Notes: generated from the letters alone by a model not told the origin. Shown: positions 1 through 7,420, numbered from the stretch's first letter. The stretch is DNA of 10,339 bases from an uncultured Peptococcaceae bacterium (GCA_900556545.1 USPE01000053.1:1-10339); one strand, 5' to 3'. Numbers and translations are program-made.

Positions 1-2
1 AT

Positions 3-155
3 GCAGTAAAAAAAGCGGAAGTAATTGCCTATGAAGGACTGGGTACTTGCGCTATCCGGCGTTTGGAAGTGGAAGATTTGCCTTGTATTGTGGCGATTGA
101 TTGCGAGGGCAATAATTTATATGAGCAGGGGATTGCCCAATATCGCAGGGACTAG
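3..155 (+). CDS. Fe-S fumarate hydratase beta subunit (class I), C-terminal end, partial
   Basis: This is the last 50 codons of a gene that begins before the window; the frame is open from base 3 to a TAG at 153-155. The peptide contains KKAEVIAYEGLG, AIRRLEVEDLP, IVAIDCEGNNLYEQG and a final QYRRD. I recognise this as the C-terminal end of the beta subunit or domain of iron-sulphur fumarate hydratases and tartrate dehydratases (FumA/TtdB family), where the LG-x-EAIR-LEVE-FP stretch precedes the ID-GN-LYE segment. The enzyme interconverts fumarate and malate in the cytoplasm. The next gene is a malate:quinone oxidoreductase, which favours fumarase over tartrate dehydratase. The catalytic cysteines lie in the alpha part, which is not visible. 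An overlapping frame at 25-267 is longer but resembles nothing I know and would run through this one. Confidence 0.82.
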   Translation, partial: AVKKAEVIAYEGLGTCAIRRLEVEDLPCIVAIDCEGNNLYEQGIAQYRRD

Positions 156-293
156 TTTTTTAGATGTAATCATACTGATGGTGCTGTGTTTGTTGTATTT
201 GGCAATAAAGCATTCCTGTTGGGGATATATGGCAAAAATAGCAGGCTGCATACACCGGAAAGATTGATGATAAAAAGGAGAGAATAAAGGTTT

Positions 294-1754
294 ATGGCAA
301 AAGAGAAAAAAACCGATGTCATTTTGATTGGCGCTGGGATTATGAGTGCTACATTGGGCGCATTGCTGAAAGAGGTAGCGCCGGAATGGAATATTACTGT
401 ATTAGAAAAATTGTCCTCCCCGGGGGAAGAAAGCTCCCATGAACTGAATAATGCCGGGACAGGCCATTCTGCTTTGTGTGAACTGAACTACAGTGTGGAA
501 CAGAAAGATGGATCTGTAGATATTACCAAAGCTATCAATGTCAGTGAACAGTTCCAGCTGTCCAGACAGTTCTGGTCTTATCTGGTGAGCAAAAATCTGC
601 TGCACAATCCGGAAGAGTTTATTATGCCATTGCCCCATATGAGTTTGGTGGAAGGGGAAAAGAATGTTAAATTTCTGCGGAAACGGTATGCTGCGATGGA
701 GCATCATCCGTTGTTCCAGGGTATGGAATATACAGAAGATTTAGAAAAGCTGAAAGAATGGGTGCCGCTGATTATGGAAGGCCGCACCAGCACCGATCCC
801 ATTGCAGCTACTCGTATCACTACAGGGACAGATGTAAATTTTGGCGCGCTGACCAGAATGCTGTTTACCCATTTGCAGCAGCAGGGTGTCAATGTACAGT
901 ATAATTGTACTGTAAAAGATATGACCCGCACCAGTGATGGGTTATGGCAGCTGAAAGTAAAAAATGGCAGAAGAACCGAACTGCATACTGCTAAATTTGT
1001 ATTTATCGGCGCCGGCGGCGGTAGTTTGCCATTGCTGCAGAAATCCGGTATTTCTGAAGGCAAAGGTATTGGCGGATTCCCGATCAGTGGTTTGTTTATG
1101 GTATGTAAAAACCCTGAAATTGTGAAAAAACATCACGCCAAGGTGTACAGCAAGGCGAAAATCGGTGCCCCACCAATGTCCATTCCTCATCTGGACACTC
1201 GTTATATTGATAACGAACAGTCTTTGTTGTTTGGGCCATTTGCCGGTTTTTCACCAAAGTTCCTGAAAACAGGTTCTATGTTTGACTTGATTCTATCTGT
1301 AAAACCGCATAATATTTTTACCATGATTTTGTCCGGTTTGAAAGAATTCGGTCTGGTGAAATATTTGATTCAGCAGTTGTTATTAACAGACAAACAGCGT
1401 TTGAAAGAATTACAGGTATTTATTCCTACTGCCAAGCTGGAGGATTGGGACTTGTTAGTGGCCGGTCAGCGTGTGCAGGTAATTGAAGGCAAAGGAAAGC
1501 TGCAGTTTGGCACCAAGGTGGTCAATGCTGCTGATGGATCGGTGGCTGCATTGCTGGGCGCATCTCCGGGGGCGTCCATTGCTGTACACACCATGCTGGA
1601 TGTGATGAAAAAATGTTTCCCGCAGGAATTTGTACAATGGCAGCCTAAAATTCAGGAAATGATTCCGTCTTATGGGATTTCTCTGGCGCAGAATCCGGAG
1701 TTGTTCCGGCAAATTCAAGCATCTACCAGCGAAACTCTGGGGTTGAATCGGTAA
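294..1754 (+). CDS. mqo: Malate:quinone oxidoreductase
   Basis: This is a 486-residue, apparently full-length FAD-dependent peripheral membrane enzyme that oxidises L-malate to oxaloacetate and reduces the quinone pool. The N-terminus has the dinucleotide-binding loop IGAGIMSATLG (about residues 12-22), and a Glu (E38) ends the second strand. The family signature NNAGTGHSALCELNY follows at 52-66. Near the C-terminus are GQRVQVIE, LQFGTKVVNAADGS and ALLGASPGAS (about 419-428), all typical of Mqo and not of the related L-2-hydroxyglutarate oxidases. The start at 294 has AAAGGAGAG at 273-281, with a second AAAGG closer to the ATG. The gene lies 138 bases after the fumarase end with no terminator between them, so the two may be co-transcribed. 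It ends at a strong terminator. Confidence 0.95.
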   Translation: MAKEKKTDVILIGAGIMSATLGALLKEVAPEWNITVLEKLSSPGEESSHELNNAGTGHSALCELNYSVEQKDGSVDITKAINVSEQFQLSRQFWSYLVSKNLLHNPEEFIMPLPHMSLVEGEKNVKFLRKRYAAMEHHPLFQGMEYTEDLEKLKEWVPLIMEGRTSTDPIAATRITTGTDVNFGALTRMLFTHLQQQGVNVQYNCTVKDMTRTSDGLWQLKVKNGRRTELHTAKFVFIGAGGGSLPLLQKSGISEGKGIGGFPISGLFMVCKNPEIVKKHHAKVYSKAKIGAPPMSIPHLDTRYIDNEQSLLFGPFAGFSPKFLKTGSMFDLILSVKPHNIFTMILSGLKEFGLVKYLIQQLLLTDKQRLKELQVFIPTAKLEDWDLLVAGQRVQVIEGKGKLQFGTKVVNAADGSVAALLGASPGASIAVHTMLDVMKKCFPQEFVQWQPKIQEMIPSYGISLAQNPELFRQIQASTSETLGLNR

Positions 1755-1776
1755 TTTGAAATAATATAGAAATTAC

Positions 1777-1820
1777 AAAAATATCCTGTTTGCCTTTTTT
1801 GGCAGGCAGGATATTTTTTT
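1777..1820 (+). terminator. Intrinsic terminator after mqo
   Basis: An 18-base arm (1777-1794) pairs with 1801-1818 around a TTTTTT loop, with two G-U pairs near the loop, and the hairpin runs into a T tract. The arms are A-rich on the left and T-rich on the right, so the structure could also terminate transcription from the other strand, although no gene converges here. Confidence 0.9.
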
Positions 1821-2054
1821 GCAGACAGTATTCGTGATTTTCTACAGCAGAATGGGCAGAGTAGTTCCTTTTTTGTCGGTCTGAAAAGGGAGAAAAAGAG
1901 AAAAGATAGAAAATAATCAATTGATATTGCTGAATCTTGCGAGAATTTTGTGGAATATTTGATTAGGAATTTGAAACAATTTTCGGTATAATAATAGATA
2001 GAAACACACAAAGTATAAGAAGCAATTTTTACTGAGAAAAAAGGAGAAATTATC
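1821..2054 (+). promoter_or_regulatory. Intergenic control region with a TATAAT element
   Basis: No gene is visible here. A perfect -10 hexamer TATAAT lies at 1987-1992, about 60 bases before the nitroreductase start. No good -35 hexamer sits at 16-18 bases upstream, since TTGAAA at 1971-1976 is too close, so the promoter may be activator-dependent. Upstream are an all-purine run at about 1883-1906 and a perfect 10-base palindrome ATCAATTGAT at 1916-1925. The only other landmark is the Shine-Dalgarno AAGGAG at 2041-2046. This is the only evident start point for the six-gene run to 7374. Confidence 0.5.
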
Positions 2055-2576
2055 ATGTTAGAGTTACTATTAAACCGCAGAAGTATCAGAAAATATAAAA
2101 CATCGCCGGTGGATGACAAGAAAATGGAACAAATTTTGCAGGCCGGTCTATTGGCTCCGTCTTCACGGGGCAAGCAGCCGTGGGAATTTATTGTAGTGCA
2201 GGATAAAGATACTTTGCAGCAGCTGGGCAAATGCCGTCATCCGCAGCAGGTATTTTTGCCGCAGACACCGGCTGCCATTGTGGTTTTAGGCGATACCGCA
2301 ATGACTGATGTGTGGGTGGAGGATTGCAGCATTGCGCTGACGCTTATGCAGATGGAAGCGCAAAAACTGGGGCTGGGTTCCTGTTGGGTGCAGATTCGCA
2401 ACAGACAGGCGCAGGGAGGGCAGCAAAGCAGCAATGCATTTGTAAAGGCGTTGCTGAATGTGCCTGAACAATATGATGTGCTGGCTATTTTGGCGTTGGG
2501 TGAACCTGATGAGAAAAAAACACCGTACCAGCTGGACAAGCTTGCCTATAAAAAAATTCACAAGGAACAGTTTTAA
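2055..2576 (+). CDS. Small nitroreductase-family FMN oxidoreductase
   Basis: This 173-residue protein belongs to the nitroreductase family, which uses FMN and NAD(P)H and usually works as a cytoplasmic dimer. The FMN phosphate-binding motif RRSIRKY is at 8-14. It is followed by the family segment LLAPSSRGKQPWEFIVV (about 32-48), by LGLGSCWVQI (105-114) and by the terminal strand ILALGEP (145-151). The length matches the short 165-180 residue subgroup common in anaerobic Firmicutes. Substrate cannot be read from sequence: members of this family act on nitroaromatics, quinones or flavins, and many are unassigned. AAGGAG lies 8 bases before the ATG. It is the first gene of the run and is followed after 27 bases by the Spo0E-like gene. 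Confidence 0.88.
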   Translation: MLELLLNRRSIRKYKTSPVDDKKMEQILQAGLLAPSSRGKQPWEFIVVQDKDTLQQLGKCRHPQQVFLPQTPAAIVVLGDTAMTDVWVEDCSIALTLMQMEAQKLGLGSCWVQIRNRQAQGGQQSSNAFVKALLNVPEQYDVLAILALGEPDEKKTPYQLDKLAYKKIHKEQF

Positions 2577-2603
2577 ATAGAATGGATCGAGAGAGGGTGT
2601 CAT

Positions 2604-2780
2604 ATGAATCAAACATTATTACAGCAAATTGATACGATGCGAAAAGAAATGGTTGCTATGGTAGAAGAACAGGGGATGTCCATACAAGATGCCCTTGTCA
2701 TTGAAAAAAGCCAGTCTCTTGATTTGTTGATTGCCCAGTATGTGCAGCAAAGCAGTTATGCAGTAGCCGGACAGGGATAA
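2604..2780 (+). CDS. Spo0E-like aspartyl-phosphate phosphatase
   Basis: This is a 58-residue open frame starting at ATG 2604 behind GAGAGGGTG (2591-2599). It consists of two predicted helices joined by a short turn (EEQGMSIQDA). The second helix holds SQSLD (residues 36-40) followed by LLIAQY, the hallmark of the Spo0E family (SQxLD). In Bacillus these small proteins remove the phosphate from Spo0A~P and so delay sporulation; the first helix, IDTMRKEM, matches the family pattern I-x-x-x-R-x-x-M. A Spo0A gene lies about 5.6 kb downstream, so the likely substrate is encoded nearby. The gene sits 27 bases after a nitroreductase and 69 bases before plsC, with no terminator on either side. Which Spo0E paralogue it is cannot be decided. 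Confidence 0.83.
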   Translation: MNQTLLQQIDTMRKEMVAMVEEQGMSIQDALVIEKSQSLDLLIAQYVQQSSYAVAGQG

Positions 2781-2849
2781 CGAATGGTTGTAAAAGCACG
2801 GCAGAGATGCTAAAATAACAGAGGTATCAGAAAAGGAGAGAAACGTAGT

Positions 2850-3614
2850 ATGAAATTGATAAGAACTCTGGCTGTGTATCTGTACTTGGCCTGGATTGTG
2901 GTGCTGGGTGTACCTTACTTTAAGCATCTGGAAAAAAGGAAAGAGAAGTTGGGCGGAGACCAGGCGGTTATGCAAAAAATTTATGCTTATGCCCGCGGTA
3001 TGGCTTGTCGGATTGTTGCGCTGACAGGCAGCGATATTATTGTGAAGGGCAGCGAACATTTACCGAAGGATCAGACAGTTCTCTATGTTGCCAATCATCA
3101 AAGCTATATGGATATTCCTGTTATGATGTCTGTGATTGAGCAGCCGGTGGGTTTTGTAGCCAAAGAAGAAATCGGAAAAATTCCGTTTTTTTCAAAATGG
3201 ATTGTACACATGAAATGCGTATTGATTACCCGCGGTGATGCCCGCAAAGCGTTGACTGCCATTTTACAGGCAGGTAAGTTTCTGCGGGAAGGACATAGTC
3301 TGGTGCTGTATCCAGAGGGGACTCGCAGCGCAGATGGTTATTTGGGCGAATTTAAAGCAGGCAGTTTGAAAGCTGCGCAAAAAGGGAAAGTGGCAATTGT
3401 GCCCATTGCCTTGCAGGGCGCCCGGGACATTATGCCGCGCAACAGTTTTTGGATTTATAAAGCGCAGGCCACAGTGACTGTACTGCCTATGATTTCAGCA
3501 GAAACGGTGCAGAGCATGGATACCAAAGAGCTGGCTGCGCTGGTAAAAGGTCAGATTGCAGAAGCACTGGGGCAGCCTTTGTCTGCAGAACATGGAGATG
3601 AATCAAATGGATAG
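2850..3614 (+). CDS. plsC: 1-acyl-sn-glycerol-3-phosphate acyltransferase
   Basis: This 254-residue membrane-associated enzyme acylates lysophosphatidic acid to phosphatidic acid, the second acylation of phospholipid synthesis. A hydrophobic segment at about 7-23 is the likely membrane anchor. The catalytic block I is NHQSYMD (82-88, the H-x4-D motif). Block III is EGTRS (156-160), preceded by LVLYP, and block IV is VPIALQG (184-190). KEEIGKIPFFSKW (105-117) is the usual segment between blocks I and III. The start is supported by AAAAGGAGAG at 2831-2840. The length is normal. Its last 8 bases overlap the chosen start of recQ, implying coupled translation. Confidence 0.93.
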   Translation: MKLIRTLAVYLYLAWIVVLGVPYFKHLEKRKEKLGGDQAVMQKIYAYARGMACRIVALTGSDIIVKGSEHLPKDQTVLYVANHQSYMDIPVMMSVIEQPVGFVAKEEIGKIPFFSKWIVHMKCVLITRGDARKALTAILQAGKFLREGHSLVLYPEGTRSADGYLGEFKAGSLKAAQKGKVAIVPIALQGARDIMPRNSFWIYKAQATVTVLPMISAETVQSMDTKELAALVKGQIAEALGQPLSAEHGDESNG

Positions 3615-5124
3615 ACTGGAAGAAGCAGAAGGGGTTTTAAAAAAATATTACGGATATCATTCTTTTAAGCCCATTCAGCAGAAAGCCATTTTATCAATTC
3701 TGAATCATCAGGATACGCTGGTAATTATGCCGACTGGCGGAGGGAAATCGCTGTGTTATCAGATTCCGGCGCTTATGCTGGAAGGGCTGACGCTGGTGAT
3801 TTCTCCGCTGATTTCCTTGATGAAGGATCAGGTAGATCAGCTGGTGCGTTTGGGAATTCGAGCAGCCTGTATGAACAGTATGCTAGATGGTGAACAATAT
3901 CGAATGTTATATCGGCAGATTCAGGCCAAACAGGTGCAGATTTTATATGTAGCTCCAGAGCGGCTTCGTTCTGGAGAATTTTTATCTTTGTTAAAACGGC
4001 AGCACATTTCGTTGGTAGCCGTAGATGAGGCCCATTGTGTATCCCAATGGGGGCATGATTTTCGTCCCAGTTATTACGGGATCAGTCAGTTTATTCAAAG
4101 TTTGCCGCAGCGTCCGGTAGTGGCTGCATTTACAGCCACTGCTACAGCAGAGACCCGCACCGATATTATTCAGCGTTTGGAGTTGCAGCGTCCCAATATT
4201 TATCGGGCCAGTTTTAATCGCTCCAATTTGATATTGGCAGTGCAGCGGGATGGCAACAGAAAAGAAGCGGTGCTGCAATTTGTGCAGAGTCATCGGGGGC
4301 AGTCGGGCATCATATACTGCAATACCAGAAAAGAAGTGGATAAGGTATGGGATTTGCTGCGCAGGGCGGGAATTCCTGTTTTGCGTTATCATGGCGGCAT
4401 GGAAGACTGGGAGCGCAATGAAAATCAGGAGAAATTTATTTATGAGCAGGTGGATTTGATTGTAGCGACCAATGCTTTTGGTATGGGTATCAATAAGCCG
4501 GATGTCCGGTATGTAGTACACTATAATTTGCCTAAAAATATAGAGTCCTACTATCAGGAAATTGGTCGGGCCGGCAGAGATGGCTTGCCCAGTTTGTGCG
4601 TCTTGTTTTTTTCTTATTCTGATGTGCATGTAAACCGTTATTTGCTGGAGCAGAGCAGCAAGTCGGAGGAACGATTGGCGGTAGAGCTGGAAAAATTGGA
4701 TACTATGGTGCAGTATGCCAGCACCAGCCGTTGTCTGCGGCAGTTTATTCTGCAGTATTTTGGCGAAAAAGCCAGGGAGCGCTGTCAGGGCTGCAGTAAT
4801 TGCTGCACTGTTAGTTTGGGGCAGCCGGTAATACAGCATCCTGAGGTTGAACTGCTGAATGAATTGAAATCGCTGCGGCTTATGCTGGCCATTGACGAAG
4901 GGGTGCCATCCTATCATATACTCAGCGATGAAACGCTGCAGGAATTGGCCAGCAACCAGCCGGTCAGCCCCATTGCTTTGGAGTCCATCACTGGATTGGG
5001 ACAAAGTAAAATTGAACAATATGGAACCGTTTTGCTGGAAACGATTTCTCAGTATCAGCAAGCGTTTCATTTGGAACGTGGACAGACAGAAACTACTAGC
5101 AGGAGCGGAGGAGAAACAGTATGA
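3607..5124 (+). CDS. recQ: RecQ-type ATP-dependent DNA helicase, short form
   Basis: This 505-residue superfamily 2 helicase unwinds DNA 3' to 5' in repair and recombination. Helicase motifs are in order: motif I PTGGGKS (42-48), motif II DEAH (140-143) with the RecQ aromatic loop CVSQWGHDFRPSY, motif III TATAT (176-180), and motif VI QEIGRAGRDG (317-326). A zinc-binding set follows: C376, C393, C396 and C399/C400. An HRDC-like domain occupies about 415-480 (LRLMLAIDEGVPSYHILSD, then SITGLGQSKIEQYG). Only about 15 residues separate the zinc cluster from HRDC, so the winged-helix part of the RQC region appears absent. ATG 3607 is preferred because GGAG lies at 3594-3597; the frame is open upstream to 3556, but that would run deep into plsC. 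The stop overlaps the next start as ATGA. Confidence 0.93.
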   Translation: MDRLEEAEGVLKKYYGYHSFKPIQQKAILSILNHQDTLVIMPTGGGKSLCYQIPALMLEGLTLVISPLISLMKDQVDQLVRLGIRAACMNSMLDGEQYRMLYRQIQAKQVQILYVAPERLRSGEFLSLLKRQHISLVAVDEAHCVSQWGHDFRPSYYGISQFIQSLPQRPVVAAFTATATAETRTDIIQRLELQRPNIYRASFNRSNLILAVQRDGNRKEAVLQFVQSHRGQSGIIYCNTRKEVDKVWDLLRRAGIPVLRYHGGMEDWERNENQEKFIYEQVDLIVATNAFGMGINKPDVRYVVHYNLPKNIESYYQEIGRAGRDGLPSLCVLFFSYSDVHVNRYLLEQSSKSEERLAVELEKLDTMVQYASTSRCLRQFILQYFGEKARERCQGCSNCCTVSLGQPVIQHPEVELLNELKSLRLMLAIDEGVPSYHILSDETLQELASNQPVSPIALESITGLGQSKIEQYGTVLLETISQYQQAFHLERGQTETTSRSGGETV

Positions 5125-6356
5125 AACTGGATTTTAGTAAAGAAACCCGAAATAGAATGCTGGCTAACATATGTGTAGCAGTAGTTGCAATTTCGTTTTA
5201 TTTTGCCTTGCTTCATCTGGAAACCCTACGCGGCTTTACCAATACGGTTTTAGATATTTTGCGGCCCTTTGTGTATGGTTTTGTCATAGCTTTTCTTTTA
5301 AATAATCCAGTAAAATATTTTGATAAAGTGATGCGCACAACTGTAAAAAATGCAAAGGTGCGCCGTGCGTTGTCGGTGATGCTGGCAATGGTGATTTTTA
5401 CTGTATTAATCAGTATTTTGATTGCTTTTTTGGTGCCGCAGTTGATAGACAGTGCTGTTACGCTGGTGAAGAATATTCAGGAATTTGCATTAAATATTGA
5501 TGAAAATATTGAAATGTGGTTCTCAGTGCTAAACCAGCAATATCACATTGATCCGACTGTTTATGAAAAAATTACAGGAACCTGGGATGATATTCTGTCC
5601 AAAGGCAGTGCATTATTGCTTTCGGCATTTCAGTATGCGTTAGGCTTTACAGGGCAGGTTACCAACGGTGTCATCAATTTTTTTGTGGCGGTGATCATCT
5701 CCATTTATTTGCTGATGTCGCGGGAACACTTTTTTGCCCAGCTGCGCAAAGTATTGTACGCATTTTTTCAGAAAAAAACTGTGGAAAAAATGTTGTATGT
5801 AGGCAATTTAACCAGCAGAACCTTTAACGGGTTTATCAATGGTAAACTGATAGACTCGTTGATTATTGGTATATTGGCGTTTATCTGTCTGACCATCATG
5901 AAAATGCCGTATGTATTATTAATTAGTGTGATTATTGGCGTGACCAATGTTGTTCCGTTTTTTGGTCCTTTTGTAGGTGCCATTCCCAGCGCCTTCATTA
6001 TCTTTATTGTGGACCCCATTCAGGCTGTATGGTTCTGTCTGTTCATCCTGATTTTACAGCAGATAGATGGAAATATTATTGGCCCTAAAATTCTTGGCGG
6101 CACCACCGGATTGCCGGCAATTTGGGTCATGTTTGCCATTTTGATCGGCGGAGGCATTGCTGGTTTTATCGGAATGATTGTGGGTGTTCCAGCAATGGCT
6201 GTCATTTATACCTTATTCAAAGCCTATATTAAACAACGGCTGGAAGGTAAGGATTTGCCGTCCAGCACCGGCGATTATATTGCCACAGGGCAGGACCCGT
6301 ATCAAGTGAAGAAGGAGAAAGACCATGAAATCCAATCAGGTAAAACAGATTCTTAA
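5121..6356 (+). CDS. AI-2E/PerM-family membrane transporter
   Basis: This 411-residue polytopic membrane protein belongs to the AI-2E transporter family (PerM, YtvI, UPF0118 type). Hydrophobic segments fall at about 14-32, 48-62, 86-106, 183-199, 244-260, 264-276, 286-310 and 333-369. A soluble loop at about 107-165 is typical of the family. Signatures are GVTNVVPFFGPFVGAIPS (273-290) and the stretch from QQIDGNIIGPKILG to GLPAIW (313-335). Family members export small molecules, including autoinducer-2 in one case and possibly ions in others; the substrate here is unknown. Translation is probably coupled to recQ through the ATGA overlap, with GGAGGAG at 5107-5113 inside the recQ tail. The hydrophilic C-terminus overlaps pheA by 32 bases. 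Confidence 0.9.
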   Translation: MKLDFSKETRNRMLANICVAVVAISFYFALLHLETLRGFTNTVLDILRPFVYGFVIAFLLNNPVKYFDKVMRTTVKNAKVRRALSVMLAMVIFTVLISILIAFLVPQLIDSAVTLVKNIQEFALNIDENIEMWFSVLNQQYHIDPTVYEKITGTWDDILSKGSALLLSAFQYALGFTGQVTNGVINFFVAVIISIYLLMSREHFFAQLRKVLYAFFQKKTVEKMLYVGNLTSRTFNGFINGKLIDSLIIGILAFICLTIMKMPYVLLISVIIGVTNVVPFFGPFVGAIPSAFIIFIVDPIQAVWFCLFILILQQIDGNIIGPKILGGTTGLPAIWVMFAILIGGGIAGFIGMIVGVPAMAVIYTLFKAYIKQRLEGKDLPSSTGDYIATGQDPYQVKKEKDHEIQSGKTDS

Positions 6357-7374
6357 TTTACAGCAGCAGATTACAGCAATGGAAAAAGAGATTGAGCATT
6401 TGTATGCGGAGAGAAAGCTTCTGGTGCAGGAAAGTGAAGCCTTGCTGTCGGAAGTATTGCAGGAAAAAATACAAACGCCGCTTGGATTGGACTATCAATC
6501 TGAGTTGGATGTTATTTTGGATGCCCGTGCAGAATTGCCGAAAGCAGCGAAGGTTGGTTGTCAGGGTGTAGAAGGCGCCTATTCCCACCAAGCAGCCGAT
6601 CAATTTTTTGCACAGCCGGATATTCAGTTTTTTGATAAGTTTGAAGATGTGTTTGCTGCGGTGGAAGATGGAATTGTACAGTACGGTGTGCTGCCAATTG
6701 AAAATTCCACAGCTGGTTCGGTAACGCAGGTGTATGATTTGATGCGCAAACACAACTTCTATATCATAAAAGATACCAAGGTTCTGGTGCGGCATAATTT
6801 ATTAACAGCTGTGGATACAGCCGTTGGTCAGCTGACAGATATTTACTCCCATCCGCAGGCGTTGAATCAGTGCATGAAGCTGCAGGAGCAATATCCGGAC
6901 ATTCAGTTCCACGAATATTCCAATACGGCAGCGGCGGCAAAATTTGTTGCTGCGCAGAATAATCCCCATTTGGCAGCAATTGCTTCTGAAAAATGTGCGC
7001 AGCTTTATCATATGAATCAACTGCAGAAGGATGTGCAGGATATTACAGGCAATGCTACACGGTTTATTTGCATTAGCAAAACGCCAGGGTTTTCCGTTGA
7101 TGCCAATAAAATCAGTTTGTGCTTAACTGTGCCTCACAAACCAGGGGCGTTGTATCATCTGCTGCGCAAATTTGCGCTGAACAGCTTAAACCTTTGTAAG
7201 CTGGAGTCACGGCCTTATCCAGAAAAGAAATTTGAGTATTTGTTTTATCTGGATATCGAAGGAAAGTGCAGTGATGTTCAGGTTCGTTGGCTGTTGAACG
7301 ACCTGAATCATCAGTTGGGATATTTTAAATTTTTAGGCAGCTATAATGAGCAGTTGATAGCTGACGGCGAATAA
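6325..7374 (+). CDS. pheA: Prephenate dehydratase with ACT domain
   Basis: This 349-residue enzyme converts prephenate to phenylpyruvate in phenylalanine synthesis. The dehydratase domain spans about 75-255: VGCQGVEGAYSHQAA, YGVLPIENSTAGSV (120-133), SHPQALNQC (175-183) and the catalytic TRF motif (245-247). A C-terminal ACT domain follows (about 262-340), with HKPGALYHLL and ESRP (294-297), the residues that bind phenylalanine, so feedback inhibition is expected. The first 70 residues are a charged helix. They line up without gaps with the first helix of AroQ chorismate mutase (LYAERKLLV against E. coli LLAERRELA) but lack most catalytic residues and the later helices. AAGGAG at 6312-6317 lies 7 bases before the ATG, supporting this start inside the previous gene. 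Confidence 0.92.
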   Translation: MKSNQVKQILNLQQQITAMEKEIEHLYAERKLLVQESEALLSEVLQEKIQTPLGLDYQSELDVILDARAELPKAAKVGCQGVEGAYSHQAADQFFAQPDIQFFDKFEDVFAAVEDGIVQYGVLPIENSTAGSVTQVYDLMRKHNFYIIKDTKVLVRHNLLTAVDTAVGQLTDIYSHPQALNQCMKLQEQYPDIQFHEYSNTAAAAKFVAAQNNPHLAAIASEKCAQLYHMNQLQKDVQDITGNATRFICISKTPGFSVDANKISLCLTVPHKPGALYHLLRKFALNSLNLCKLESRPYPEKKFEYLFYLDIEGKCSDVQVRWLLNDLNHQLGYFKFLGSYNEQLIADGE

Positions 7375-7390
7375 TATAGCTTAAAAAATG

Positions 7391-7420
7391 TTGTCATACA
7401 TCTCCTCTTACGTGTATATA
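7391..7420 (+). promoter_or_regulatory. Candidate promoter of the M23-like gene
   Basis: TTGTCA (7391-7396) and TATATA (7415-7420) are 18 bases apart and fit a moderate sigma-A promoter in the short gap after pheA. An alternative reading of the same bases is a sporulation sigma-E-like element, with CATACATC at 7395-7402 and TAATATA at 7372-7378. No terminator is visible after pheA, so read-through is also possible. Confidence 0.4.

Noticed and set aside
193..231. Possible mqo promoter (TTGGCA or TTGTAT with GATATA)
   Set aside because: The spacing is 19 bases or the -10 is poor. Read-through from the fumarase gene is simpler.
25..267. 80-residue + strand open frame with hydrophobic stretches at the left edge
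   Set aside because: It overlaps the recognisable fumarase C-terminus in another frame, has no good ribosome-binding site and resembles no family. A shorter hydrophobic frame inside it, at 178-267, also lacks a Shine-Dalgarno.
1871..1880. Possible Spo0A box (TTGTCGGT) upstream of the nitroreductase
   Set aside because: It differs from TGTCGAA at two of the seven positions and lies over 100 bases from the -10 element, so chance is a sufficient explanation.
1715..2230. 171-residue - strand frame across the mqo terminator and the nitroreductase start
   Set aside because: It runs through a strong hairpin terminator and a promoter-like region, overlaps two supported genes and has a low-complexity sequence.
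3556..3606. 17-residue N-terminal extension of RecQ
   Set aside because: It would overlap plsC by nearly 60 bases. ATG 3607 has a GGAG at good spacing and gives the usual RecQ N-terminus.
3991..5070. 359-residue open frame on the - strand opposite recQ
   Set aside because: It is the antisense shadow of recQ, whose helicase motifs are clear. The antisense product has no recognisable motif.
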